55,201 nucleotides of DNA from positions 38,530 to 93,730 of the forward strand of contig VCMS01000351.1 in the NCBI GenBank assembly GCA_022539475.1, read 5' to 3'. Of the stretch, positions 1-8,536 are shown one piece after another. The translations under genes and the position numbers were made by a program. Positions within the stretch are counted from its first letter, which is position 1; each line of letters starts with the position of its first letter. Under the pieces are notes generated by a model. It did not search any database, was not told the DNA's origin, and worked only from the letters and a program-made list of their open reading frames with translations. The DNA is from Gracilaria domingensis (Eukaryota; Rhodophyta; Florideophyceae; Gracilariales; Gracilariaceae).

Positions 1-85
1 GACGCCGGTAGAAACCGAAGTGCTCGAGAGTAGTAGTGATGACGATTTGCCAATAATGAGGCTGCGAGCGCCTCGAAGTGGATGA
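1..85 (+). pseudogene. C-terminal tail of ParB-like/2OG-oxygenase gene (left-arm copy)
   Basis: Codons from base 14 to the TGA at 83-85 give an acidic serine/aspartate-rich tail ending APRSG. It matches the last residues of the gene that ends at 48353 in the right arm. Relative to that copy there is one extra A near base 13, which shifts the frame of anything upstream. The rest of the gene lies outside the window. It shows that the inverted repeat reaches into the oxygenase gene. Confidence 0.75.
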
Positions 86-384
86 GAATGAGATGATTAG
101 TAAATTATGTGTGTCTTGCGAGTATTAAGAGTAGTATACTATTACAAGGCTATACATATGAACATAGAAAAGGTGCGGCAGGCTGGTAATTGAACAAATG
201 TCATACGTCTTTGGTCCAGTTGCGTCTAATTGCAACATGCCAAATGCTCGTATCGTTAACATCATTGGTGGCACCAGTCAATTCGCAATTGAACATGTAG
301 CGTCCTAACACTTCTGAAACTGCACTTAAGGTTGCTTTTAAGAGAAGTATATGCAGTTCCTGTCTATGCGGTACTTGTGGCAGT
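86..384. other. Intergenic region upstream of HAD-A
   Basis: About 300 bases separate the oxygenase tail from HAD-A. I see no gene here. A 90-codon frame on the minus strand is not supported by any recognisable motif. The right-arm equivalent (48039-48352) has small indels relative to this one. The region presumably holds the HAD-A promoter, but no clear TATA box stands out. Confidence 0.5.
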
Positions 385-1245
385 ATGGTGACTGTATCAG
401 GAAAAATGGCAGAGGAACAGAGAGACTTGGCGGAAATTTCACCAAATACCTTGTCTAAGTTCATATATGCCAATGGTTACGGTATATTAAGTTCCGTTGA
501 TGGAACGTTGAGAAGAGAAGGAGAGTCAATTCCAGAAGAAGTTGTGAAGTGTATGAAGTTCATTGACGAACGTGTTGGTTTCGGACTTGTCACAGGGGGT
601 GATGTGGGCGACGTGGAGGGGAAAATGGAAGGACTCGGAGACTATAAGTTTGGTGTCTCGGCGAATCATGGAGCTTTCATGCGTTTCTCTGACGAGAGGG
701 AAATTAAGGGTGCATTCAATGATCACACCCTTGACCACACTGTTGACGGACTACTGTTCCTGGCAAGGGATTTGAATAGGAGGCATGGTATTGTGAATGA
801 TGATGACAAGGGGTTCGTGGAGACCAGAAGTGATAGTGGCCTTCCCAATTTCGTGTACAACAAACTGTGGCAGTGGAAAGAAGAAGTGGATTCTGCTATT
901 GGGGACCTGTTGCAGAAGATGGATGCGTTTGTTATCTATCCCGGCGATAAAAGTTGCGAAATTGTGGACAAGCGATACACAAAAGGAAGCAGAGGAGAAA
1001 ATCTTGTGGATAATGAACCGAGATTTATTGATACGGATGACGTCGTGACGTTTGGAAGTGCTTTGAGCGACGGGCCTTTGCATGAGGTAGGCGTGTACGG
1101 CGTTCACGTCAAAGAAGATTGTATCCCGCGTGGAGTACACAACCTGTTCGAAAGCGTGGAGGATGTACATTCGACAATTATGTTGGTGGCTCTGTTGTAC
1201 GGCTACGAGGAAAAGCAGCACGATAAAAACCACCATGAATCATAG
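385..1245 (+). CDS. HAD-like phosphatase paralogue A, probable pseudoenzyme
   Basis: An intact 286-residue frame starts at the first ATG; a second in-frame ATG lies at 406. It is clearly paralogous to the neighbouring HAD-B gene and to the HAD-IIB/sugar-phosphatase fold: a DGTL block near residue 39, a VTGGD block near 70, and an FGSALSDGPL block near the C-terminus. The nucleophilic first Asp of the DxDGT motif is Ser37 (SVDGTL). In the last motif the usual N-D pair is changed to S-D, and the usual GRD has become GGD. Phosphotransfer through the standard aspartyl intermediate is therefore unlikely, and a regulatory or binding role is an inference. It converges on HAD-B with about 50 bases between stops. 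The right-arm copy is frameshifted, so only this copy could make a full protein. Confidence 0.8.
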   Translation: MVTVSGKMAEEQRDLAEISPNTLSKFIYANGYGILSSVDGTLRREGESIPEEVVKCMKFIDERVGFGLVTGGDVGDVEGKMEGLGDYKFGVSANHGAFMRFSDEREIKGAFNDHTLDHTVDGLLFLARDLNRRHGIVNDDDKGFVETRSDSGLPNFVYNKLWQWKEEVDSAIGDLLQKMDAFVIYPGDKSCEIVDKRYTKGSRGENLVDNEPRFIDTDDVVTFGSALSDGPLHEVGVYGVHVKEDCIPRGVHNLFESVEDVHSTIMLVALLYGYEEKQHDKNHHES

Positions 1246-1297
1246 AAGGGTATTGAGATATATACGACACTTTTATTACTGAGATCTCATATCATAG

Positions 1298-2170
1298 CTA
1301 AGTATTACAGGCATCGTAGCACTGGAAACAAATTCCAAGAGCATTTCTAAACCATTGACACTTGCATTTTCTGTACCCGTACAGTTCTGCCACCCTTCTG
1401 ATGGTCTCATGCACGTCCTCCACCCCATCAACAAGATATGTTACCGCTGGTGGAGGGTCGTCTCCCTTCACATGAACTGCGAGGGTTGCCATTTCATATA
1501 GAGGACCATCATTGGAAGCATTCCCGAAAGCAACGATTAAATGTGTGTCGAACTGGGGGTCGTTTTCAACCAAGGCTAGCGCCCCACTATTTTTCGTGAA
1601 ACGAATGTCCCCTATGTCACAGTTTTCATCTTGAGGGTACGCAACCAGGTTCGGAAAGGATGTCAACACTTTTGAAATACCGGAGTTAACTTCTGTTTTC
1701 CACTTCGATAGTCCATTGTACGTGAAGTTAGGGAGTCCACTGTCTTTTCTAGTGCTCACCACTGCTTGTTGACGCTCTTCGTGAAGTCCGTGCGATTCAT
1801 TTAAGGAGAGTGCAAGTCTCTCAAGTTCGGCTGCACATCTTTCGTAACCTTCCCTGTCAAGGTCCTGATCAATTTCGGTGCCATTGGATAATCTCACCCG
1901 TGCGCCTTGGTTTCCAGAGATGCCAAAAGTGTAGCCACCCAGGTGCTCCATGAAACTCTCGGCATCCTCTATATCTCGCCCAGTAGCAATTCCGAAACCA
2001 ACGCGTGCGTTGATGTACTTCATGCATTTGACTGTTTCGGCAGGAATGTTCTCCCCAGCTCTTTTCAGAGTACCGTCAACATCACTAATCACGGCGTAGC
2101 CATTTTCGAATATTTCGTTAGCCAGCTGCTGAGGAGTTACTTCTTGGGCTCTAACTTCCGAGTTATACAT
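1298..2170 (-). CDS. HAD-IIB-like sugar phosphatase, paralogue B
   Basis: The frame gives 290 residues from the first ATG (2170); a longer reading to 2248 needs a GTG start, which is unlikely in a eukaryote. HAD motifs are complete: DVDGTL at residues 30-35 with both aspartates, IATGRD near 61-65 with the motif II Thr, a Lys near 193 (RFTKN), and GNASND near 216-221. The layout fits HAD-IIB phosphatases such as sucrose-, trehalose- or mannosylglycerate-phosphate phosphatases, and phosphomannomutase is a more distant possibility. The substrate cannot be read from sequence. A Cys-rich tail (KCKCQWF, CFQC) follows the domain. The right-arm copy is also intact, with few substitutions. Confidence 0.82.
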   Translation of the reverse strand: MYNSEVRAQEVTPQQLANEIFENGYAVISDVDGTLKRAGENIPAETVKCMKYINARVGFGIATGRDIEDAESFMEHLGGYTFGISGNQGARVRLSNGTEIDQDLDREGYERCAAELERLALSLNESHGLHEERQQAVVSTRKDSGLPNFTYNGLSKWKTEVNSGISKVLTSFPNLVAYPQDENCDIGDIRFTKNSGALALVENDPQFDTHLIVAFGNASNDGPLYEMATLAVHVKGDDPPPAVTYLVDGVEDVHETIRRVAELYGYRKCKCQWFRNALGICFQCYDACNT

Positions 2171-2766
2171 GTTTTGAAAGCTTTCGAAAGGGTTCGTTTT
2201 GCAAATGGGTGTGGGTATACGAATGAGAAGGATGTGATTGATGTTCACAAGGTGTTTCGTAGTATAAAAAGAGTCTAAGAACGACCATATACGGGTATTG
2301 TAGTACTGTTTTAAAACGTTACTAGGAGGAGAAGTTTTTGCATCGATTTGAAGTAAAGAAAGGATGATTTAGTCATAAATTATATGTACGGGTTCAAGTG
2401 GGTAAAGAAAACTGTAAATATCTTTAACATGAGCTTAGAAATCAAGAAGAGTAAAACAATCTCCATTATGGGTTGAAACCCATAAAAGGTATACCTTACT
2501 TTATACGGGTGCCCCAAGTAATGCAAACGCTTAGTTCTTCAGAAATATCACAATTTTTGTACTTGTTTCGTTACTAGTATCGTGCACTTTAATGATATGG
2601 AATGACCATTTTCTATCTAGCAAAATCTTAGCGAAGTATTAGTGATAACGGATGTAGGATTTAAAGGGGCATATTTGAACCACAGAAGGACGAACAATAT
2701 AAGTAATGTAATAGGAACAGGTCATTTCGATAAAGTAACTTTTATGTCTAACTATGTCTAAAAGGT
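2171..2766. other. Intergenic region between HAD-B and the reductase gene
   Basis: No coding signal is visible. The stretch is AT-rich and should hold the HAD-B promoter and the 3' flank of the reductase gene. A short perfect hairpin (TTATGGGTT, loop GA, AACCCATAA) sits at 2466-2485. In the right arm one arm of that hairpin carries a substitution, so the structure is not conserved between copies. Confidence 0.6.
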
Positions 2767-3687
2767 TCAGAACACCGAAAAGTCATGTGTTCTAACCTCA
2801 AAGCTGGGGGATAACTTTTCCTTAACAACGTTGACGTAGTTCGTATGAAAAGGAGCCGGGTCACGGCCTACGATGTTTCTTTCTTGGCGGGAAAAGTCGT
2901 AGAAGTACGCGTTCCTAAACTGAAAGTCGGAGAAAGAAGTAGGGAAGCCAATGAGAGTTTTCCCATATGCAAGAAGTCGCCCAACGGTCTCTTCCAGGTT
3001 GAAAGTAGTACCTGTCTTAAGCGAAACTATCTTCAACAGCTCTTTCATTATTGTGAGCACAACCGTACTGCACTCCGTAGCGACTACGTCCATAGGAATG
3101 AGACCTCTTGAGGCCCCGACGATGTTGAACGCTGATAGCCACACGAGCTTCTCATAATAGCTTACGAGAAATGTGTCTTCGTCGACAACCCCGCAAGTGA
3201 GACCCATAGACCTAAACCTGTCTGCAACGTTGGAGGCCCACTTTCCTGTTGCGACAGTGAGACCATCCGGACTTTGAGGAGTGACACCATCCTGCGGAGC
3301 TGCGTTTCTTGAGGGGACACCAACGTATAGGACAACTTTTGAACATTTGTCCACACCGAGCTTCGAAAGCAATGGTATGATGTCTCCATTCTGGAAGAAA
3401 ACGAGATTCTCTCTGAGCGAATAAGGGCAAGCCTGAATTACGGTCTCCAGGGTGTTCGTTCTTCCACAAACTAGTATCGGTACATCAGAAAGATGAGAGG
3501 TAGCAGCCATGCTGCAGAATTCGTGTGCGGAAATGACCGTATCTTCTTCGTTCGCCAGCATGGTACCTATACGCCCCCTTCCAACAATAACGGCCCGAGT
3601 CCTTCGGGCGGGAGATGAGGCCTGAGGGACGTCAGAGTATCTGGGACTCGGAGGCGGAGTCGGAGGCATGTCGGACTGGGAGTTCAT
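2767..3687 (-). CDS. Ketopantoate reductase-like (ApbA/PanE family) oxidoreductase
   Basis: The 306-residue frame is taken from the ATG at 3687, the start shared with the right-arm copy. The open frame runs on to 3888, but the right-arm equivalent of that extension is interrupted. A proline-rich leader of about 30 residues precedes a Rossmann nucleotide-binding block AVIVGRGRIG (residues 32-41). An FFQNG block at 97-101 matches the lQNG signature of the family. Lys180 in YYEKLVWLSAFN sits where these enzymes carry their catalytic Lys, and a helical C-terminal dimerisation domain follows. The family reduces 2-dehydropantoate to pantoate with NADPH, but many eukaryotic members have unknown substrates. 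No pantothenate-pathway neighbour supports that specific reaction. Confidence 0.8.
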   Translation of the reverse strand: MNSQSDMPPTPPPSPRYSDVPQASSPARRTRAVIVGRGRIGTMLANEEDTVISAHEFCSMAATSHLSDVPILVCGRTNTLETVIQACPYSLRENLVFFQNGDIIPLLSKLGVDKCSKVVLYVGVPSRNAAPQDGVTPQSPDGLTVATGKWASNVADRFRSMGLTCGVVDEDTFLVSYYEKLVWLSAFNIVGASRGLIPMDVVATECSTVVLTIMKELLKIVSLKTGTTFNLEETVGRLLAYGKTLIGFPTSFSDFQFRNAYFYDFSRQERNIVGRDPAPFHTNYVNVVKEKLSPSFEVRTHDFSVF

Positions 3688-4084
3688 TGCAAGTGTTCGA
3701 TTGTTTTTGTGTGACGATAAAAAGGGAAGATGGGGCGGAGAACTGCTGGGGTAAAGAGTGATACGTAAGTACAAACGGTTGGGAAGCGCAGAACGGGAAC
3801 ATGGTTCACTTTGTGAAAGTGAGCGAAATGTATGATATGTGATTGTACTGAATGAATGATAGGGCTTGTATGAGACGACAAGCCACAAAGTGTGATGATG
3901 TTTTATGAAAGGTAGGTGGAAGAGTAGAAAGTGTGCAATGAATGAAACTGATTTCGAACCTGAGTTGTAAAGTAGTTGTAAAGTACGAGTTACGGGGAGC
4001 TTGAATACAGGATGAAAGGAGCCATTTTGGCTTCATAAATGACGTGAACGGGTTCTATAGCTTCACTTGGATTGCCATAATTAA
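3688..4084. other. Intergenic region between reductase and epimerase fragment
   Basis: About 400 bases lie between the reductase start and the epimerase fragment. The part next to the reductase is C/T-rich on its coding strand. I see no conserved domain in any frame. It is presumably the reductase promoter and 5' leader, plus whatever is left of the sequence upstream of the truncated epimerase. Confidence 0.5.
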
Positions 4085-4405
4085 AAGGATGGAGTTGGAT
4101 TGCGCCCGAATACGTCTATAAAGGTCGTAGAAGCACTTATGAAGGAAGGAGTTGTAGACATGTTATTGTTGATGACGTTGGAGCCAGGGTTTGGAGGACA
4201 GGCGTTTATGGAGGGTGTTCTTGATAAGGTGCGACATGCAAGGGAGTTGTACCCAAGAATAGGGATACAGGTGGATGGAGGTATTGGACTGAGTACTGTG
4301 AAAGCAGTAGTGAAGGCCGGTGCAAACATTTCAGTTGCAGGATCTGCCATCTTTGGCTCGAGTAACCCAGCTCATGTCATAGCTGGTTTTCGAAAGGTTG
4401 GTTAG
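4085..4405 (+). pseudogene. 5'-truncated ribulose-phosphate 3-epimerase (left arm)
   Basis: About 106 codons encode the C-terminal half of ribulose-5-phosphate 3-epimerase, a TIM-barrel enzyme of the pentose phosphate pathway. Recognisable blocks are GLRPNTS (the family's G-LKP-T), MTLEPGFGGQAF (the family's MTVEPGFGGQ), IQVDGGI with the catalytic Asp, and AGAN-SVAGSAIF. A TAA at 4082-4084 sits directly upstream in frame, and no ATG is placed to start a full enzyme. The N-terminal half with its metal ligands is missing. Family members are about 220-230 residues, so this is half a gene. A lost upstream exon cannot be excluded. The right-arm copy reads MTVEPGFGGQ, so the Leu here is a change from the family consensus. 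Confidence 0.85.
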
Positions 4406-4472
4406 AGATAGTAGCATAAATTTATTGTTTATTACATTGTTACCTTTACGTGTTATCACAACTAAATTCTCC

Positions 4473-4804
4473 GTCTCCATTGGAGATGTATTTCTCTTGT
4501 ATGACAACCGGGAAAGGATGTGAGAGAACATAAATATATCCCCAGTGGACGCTGAGAGGGAGGATGAACTACTCTACGTGCTACCATTGTTACCCATCCG
4601 GTGTCGAGTGGTGACATATTCTTTTTTGTCACAACCCACAAAGGATGTGACGGAAGAAGAACATGCCCCCAGTCGAGACAGAGGGTGAGCAACTCTAAGT
4701 ACAATCACTAGTCCCTAGCTTGCCTCCACTGGCAATATCTTCCTGTTTTGCTATAACCATCGAGTGGGGTTATGGTGGAAGAGAAAAATATCGCCGGTCG
4801 AGGC
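4473..4804. repeat. Three tandem hairpin units (left arm)
   Basis: Three units, 4473-4552, 4601-4679 and 4722-4804, start 128 and 121 bases apart. Each folds on itself with arms of about 35 bases. In the third, GCCTCCACTGGCAATAT faces ATATCGCCGGTCGAGGC. The arm sequences are related between units: each begins with a G-YC-ACTGG-like block, has a TTCTC/CTTC block mid-arm, and closes on an ACAACC or ATAACC and GGATGTG or GGTTATGG core. Spacers of about 45 bases share little. The right arm has the same array at 43610-43938. This could be a MITE multimer or a hairpin RNA locus. Confidence 0.8.
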
Positions 4805-5037
4805 GAGGTGGGTGGGGACTATGTGAAGAGGGGACAGAGAGATGGCGCTTAAATAGTGGAAGGTGCGGAGGTGTACAGTGGATGTTTTGGCGGGAAATGG
4901 GATGAGGGAAACAGAGACAATCATGGTGCTGGATATAGCCCGTGTGGTTGGACAGTGGGGGTGGACAGCACAGTTTAGCTCGATTGCACTGTATCGCAGC
5001 GGAAACTTCGATCCAACTACTACTTCTTTTTCTGAAG

Positions 5038-5967
5038 ATGTCGAACGGATACGTGAAGGATGAGGAGCTGTGGGTGCTGTTGGAGGGGAAGGAGGTACCG
5101 CAGACGCCGTCACCAAAGCGGGAAGAGGACGTGATTACGGCGGCTGGTCGGATGTCGCAGAAGAAGGAAGTGGCTGAGGAAGGAAAGAAGTGTGAGGCGA
5201 GGAGAGGGGATGGTGATGAGGTGGAGAAGGGGGTAGAATTGGAGGTGGAGGGGGTCGCAATGGAGAGAAGGGGTGCGGTGCATCTGAGTCAGTTAGAGGT
5301 TGGAGACCAGATAGAGAGTGGGGGCGGAGAGGGTGACAGGGAGATGCGGTTTGTGGGGGAGATGAAGGCGAGGGTGGGGATGTTGGGGTTGGTGATGAAG
5401 GAGCAACTGGACGATGGAATTGTGGAGATTGTAACGGAAATGGGCGGTGTGGTGCTGAGTGGGGGTGGTAGTGGTGTTTCGGTTGAGGCGATTTCGAGCT
5501 TGCGGAATTCGTTGTCGGTATTGGGAGTGGAGATGAGAAATCATGTGTATGGGATAGTGGAGTGTGCGGGAAGGGAGGTTGGAGAGTTGCGGGAGGAGAA
5601 TAGGGTTCTGAACGAGAGGTTGGACGTGCTGGAGAAGGAGGTGAAGGAGCTGTGCAAGAGGCAAAGATTGGTGGAAGAGGAGACGGTGAAAGGAGGTGTG
5701 GAGGGAAAGACGGAGAAGGGAAGTGTGGGAAGGGTGGCGGTGCAGAAGGGGTCTCCTGTGACACCGAAGACAAAGGGTGGTGGGGTTGGGGATGGGAAGA
5801 GCCGTCTGAAGAAGAGGCGTAAGGAGATGAAGAAGGTGGTGGAGGAGGTGCCGCGGGAGGGAGTGGGAGCTCCGGTGGTGACTGGGTTTAGGAGTGCGGC
5901 GGAGGTAGCGCGGACTGCGAAGGGGATTCTGAGGGGACAGGAGGAGAGAAGGATGGGAGGGATTTGA
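5038..5967 (+). CDS. Coiled-coil protein, C-terminally truncated (left arm)
   Basis: The frame gives 309 residues from the ATG at 5038 (MSNGYVKDEEL). It is highly charged and Gly/Glu/Val rich, with a predicted coiled coil near residues 180-215 (ELREENRVLNERLDVLEKEV) and a basic patch near 260-275 (KSRLKKRRKEMKKVVEEV). I recognise no domain and assign no function. The right-arm copy continues for 25 more codons. Here a G-to-T change makes TGA at 5965-5967, where the other copy has GGA. Long open frames exist on the opposite strand because of skewed composition, but they show no domain. A TTAAATA box lies near 4850. Confidence 0.6.
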   Translation: MSNGYVKDEELWVLLEGKEVPQTPSPKREEDVITAAGRMSQKKEVAEEGKKCEARRGDGDEVEKGVELEVEGVAMERRGAVHLSQLEVGDQIESGGGEGDREMRFVGEMKARVGMLGLVMKEQLDDGIVEIVTEMGGVVLSGGGSGVSVEAISSLRNSLSVLGVEMRNHVYGIVECAGREVGELREENRVLNERLDVLEKEVKELCKRQRLVEEETVKGGVEGKTEKGSVGRVAVQKGSPVTPKTKGGGVGDGKSRLKKRRKEMKKVVEEVPREGVGAPVVTGFRSAAEVARTAKGILRGQEERRMGGI

Positions 5968-6405
5968 AGCCGTTTTGGGGCGAGGCGGGTATACGAGAAG
6001 GGGGAGAGTTGTGCACCTGACTTCTACAAAATGAACGCGTGATGGGCGAGAAATGGGTAAATAGCGGGGGTGGTGTGGACTGGGAAGAAGTGATGGGATG
6101 ATTGAGGTGGGATGAGTTGCGATTGGCATTGCAACATGGGAGAAAATGGAAACGCAAACTAGCACGAGTGCAGTTTTGAGAGAGGGTCGCGGAAAAGAGT
6201 GAATGGGGTGGTGCGGCGAAGTAGAACCTCTACAAAAACTAGGGGACCCAAGCACTAAACTGCGCGAAATGGAATTTAATATTCCAAAATTTCTTAATTT
6301 TTTGAGTGCCAGCCTCTGCTACCCCCTCGCGCGCCCCAAATAGCCCCAAAACTAGCTTAGTTTCCAAAGCGAACAGACTATATTCCACTTTGCAGAACAC
6401 AGACG
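5968..6405. other. 3' relic of coiled-coil gene and inner end of left arm
   Basis: The first 75 bases or so are the out-of-frame remainder of the coiled-coil coding sequence, matched by the right arm. The rest is noncoding, contains an AT-rich stretch near 6275-6305, and ends at the inner breakpoint of the inverted repeat. I see no gene. Confidence 0.6.
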
Positions 6406-6456
6406 CAGCCAGTCGACGCTCAGATTACTGGAAATGGGAACAAAGCTGATTTTCGA

Positions 6457-7392
6457 ATGACTCTCGGGGTGCCACAAGGTGACCCGTTCAGCTGTACACT
6501 GTTCAACATGTACATAGATTCGCTACTGCATCGATTGCAGGAGGTACCATATCATGTGTCGGATCGTGGTGCAAGCGCGTTTGCAGACGATGTGATAGTC
6601 AGGGCAAAGACAGATGAAGGTCTACAACAACTTTTGGACATATGCAGTAGTTGGGGGAATGAGATGCACATGCCGTGGAATACTGCAAATGGGAACTCCA
6701 TGGTACTCCAACTACCTGGAAACACAAATCAATCCACTCCATTCACTCTGGCCGGTGATGTACTGAGTGTTGTGAGTAGTGCGGTGTATCTTCGAGTGTC
6801 TTTAAACACCACCGGAGTTGCACCAGACAAGCATGTAGAACGCGTACTCTCTGCACAACGTCGACTTGGAAGCCTCGCCGCAGCAGGGCTACACCGAAAT
6901 GGATTCGATACGCGAAGCTGTGTAAGGCTGTACCGCGTATTCCTTAGGTCGATTTACGAATATGCGATCCATCTTGTACCACTTACGCCACAGTTGGACG
7001 TTTTCATTGTGAAGCTAGATGCAACTTTCTTCAAACTGATCCTCGGAAAAATGGCGTCCCGATTCGGAACATATCGAGTTCCGATGATGCGAGCACTGTG
7101 TCGCTTGGAGTCAGCCGAACTGCGAAGGTTAGTGCTTGCAACAAAACGCGTTCGGCACTACCAATTGTGTCGTGAAAAAGCATTGGAAACGGAAATGAGA
7201 GACGGCGATCGGCAGAAAAAGGTGAACCGAGCATGTCGACAACTGTCCCTCTACACTTCACATCCGTCAACAACCTCTATGCGGGCGGATATTGAGAATG
7301 TGATTAGTACTGGAATCGAACCACTTCGAGTTCGGGAATGGAAAAATGCGTGTGCGAGACGTGCGCGCAAGATCCCATGTGGTACAACTAAA
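6457..7392 (+). pseudogene. LINE reverse transcriptase, C-terminal half
   Basis: About 310 codons begin inside the reverse transcriptase domain. GVPQGDPFSCTLFN (residues 4-17) is the motif before the active site, and FADD at 42-45 is the catalytic YxDD-type box of non-LTR elements. A thumb/connection region follows with basic segments (KRVRHYQLCRE, RQKKVNRACRQLS). The start is arbitrary because the 5' end is missing, including the fingers subdomain and any endonuclease. The frame is broken by the solo LTR after codon 312 and resumes at about 8189 to the TAA-type stop near 8411. No endonuclease or RNase H domain is visible. Confidence 0.85.
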
Positions 7393-7397
7393 GGATA

Positions 7398-8183
7398 TGT
7401 TGGATGTTGACCCTGTGCTGTCACTGAAAACCAAAAGTGCTGGGGAGCATGGGCTGTTTTGGAGGGTGCCGTTGGAAAAGCGCATATGCGCCTCTGAGCA
7501 AACTCAACGTGAAACGGGCTTCTGATTGGCTACTGAAAATGGTCATATGCATTGTGGTTCGTACAAGTGTTGTGGCGCTAATGGGTTGTTTCCAGGTTAA
7601 AAGTGTGTAGCTAATACACTGGGCATGCTGTACATGATGCACAGGGTACACACGTATGTACGTGGAGATGTAGGACAGCTTCATGTGACTTTGGCACTAT
7701 GGTGAGGAGTAGATGCGCGGTCAAGAGGTTTACACTGTGGTATTGTTGGTGACGTAGGACTTGGAGTGAGTTTGTGCTGACGTGTTAGTTGGTGAGCTTG
7801 TACGTAACTGTTATGGTGGCGTGTACGGATTACAGTGTGTTGGCACTATGTGAATCTGTGCATGGTCATGGTTATGTGTAGGCACGTAACTTGATGTGCA
7901 CGGTTGTGCACTGTTGTGCGTTGTTGTGCTTTGTTGTTGTAAGCTGTCATGATAGTGTGGCAGTGGTACCATGTTATGTTAGAAGATGATTGGTAGTATT
8001 GAGTGTCTCTAGCTATTGGTTTAGGTATTGCTTGGAGTTGGAGGTTTGCGATGGTTGCGCAAAGTAGTTCTATATAAGCGGTGACTCGAGCGCCTCCAAG
8101 TAAATTCCGAGCCAGAGCTGGCGAACTTCCCTTCATTCCCCTATCCTTTCCTCAACCTTCCCTTTCAGCTTCAACCTCTATCA
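7398..8183 (+). repeat. Solo LTR of copia family A (LTR A1)
   Basis: The LTR is 786 bp, starts TGTTGGATGTTGACC and ends CTCTATCA (TG...CA). It is flanked by the 5-bp target-site duplication GGATA (7393-7397 and 8184-8188). A TATA box, TATATAAG, lies at 8071-8078. A GCGCATATGCGC palindrome sits near 7484. The uninterrupted target appears in LINE-2 near 15180. Recombination between two LTRs has removed the internal region. Confidence 0.95.
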
Positions 8184-8188
8184 GGATA

Positions 8189-8411
8189 TCCTCCGATTTT
8201 GCAGTTGAAAAAGCCGTCACAACGAATGATTGGAATAAGATGGTACTTTAATGAGTACCCTCCGAACCCTCCAGAAGCACGTTCAGTGCTTCGAAAGGAG
8301 TACCGGAGGTACGAACGGTTGAAGATACTGCTTGGATTGGATGAGTGGACACCTGCAGAGATGCAAGAGGCCACGAAAATTCTGAACATGTTAGAAGAAG
8401 TATTGGTGTAA
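8189..8411 (+). pseudogene. LINE ORF C-terminus downstream of the solo LTR
   Basis: The last 70 or so codons of the LINE ORF continue from 7392 once the LTR is skipped. They read QLKKPSQRMIGIRWYFNEYPP and end KILNMLEEVLV. The same segment is continuous with the upstream part in LINE-2 and LINE-3. No known motif was recognised in this tail. Confidence 0.85.
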
Positions 8412-8536
8412 CTCACCGATACTACCGCCTAGTAAGCATCGTTTAGTAATCTACCCTTGCCAGTGTTACTCTGCTGCTCTTAATGGGACATTGAGAACAC
8501 TATAAATAAATTGAATTTGATTCAAAAAGAAAAACA

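Larger units (their letters stand above)
1..6405. repeat. Left arm of giant inverted repeat
   Basis: This stretch is present in reverse complement at 42005-48436. The match starts at base 1, so the true arm is longer than the window shows. It ends at 6405, where both arms share AACACAGACG and then diverge. The gene order is identical in both arms: oxygenase tail, HAD-A, HAD-B, reductase, epimerase fragment, tandem hairpins, coiled-coil gene. Differences are few and include single-base changes and small indels, so I estimate low-percent divergence by eye. It could be a true inverted duplication, long terminal repeats of a very large element, or an assembly join of two haplotypes. Confidence 0.95.
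6424..8532 (+). mobile_element. LINE-1: 5'-truncated non-LTR retrotransposon split by a solo LTR
   Basis: The 5' end is lost near the inner end of the left arm. The 3' end carries AATAAATTGAATTTGATT followed by an A-rich tail near 8507-8532. Two other copies (14823-15530 and 19085-19782) share the same 3' end and tail, which defines the family. An LTR A solo copy sits inside at 7398-8183. After the tail the sequence switches directly to copia A pol. Confidence 0.85.

Noticed and set aside
201..473. A 90-codon minus-strand frame upstream of HAD-A
   Set aside because: It overlaps the HAD-A coding start, lacks any motif, and is not preserved in the right arm.
1298..2248. Longer HAD-B start at 2248 (and 46176 on the right)
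   Set aside because: It needs a GTG initiator; the first ATG at 2170 (46254) still precedes the HAD domain by about 29 residues.
2767..3888. Longer reductase start at 3888
   Set aside because: The right-arm copy has an interrupted frame there, and the Rossmann fold starts shortly after the Met at 3687.
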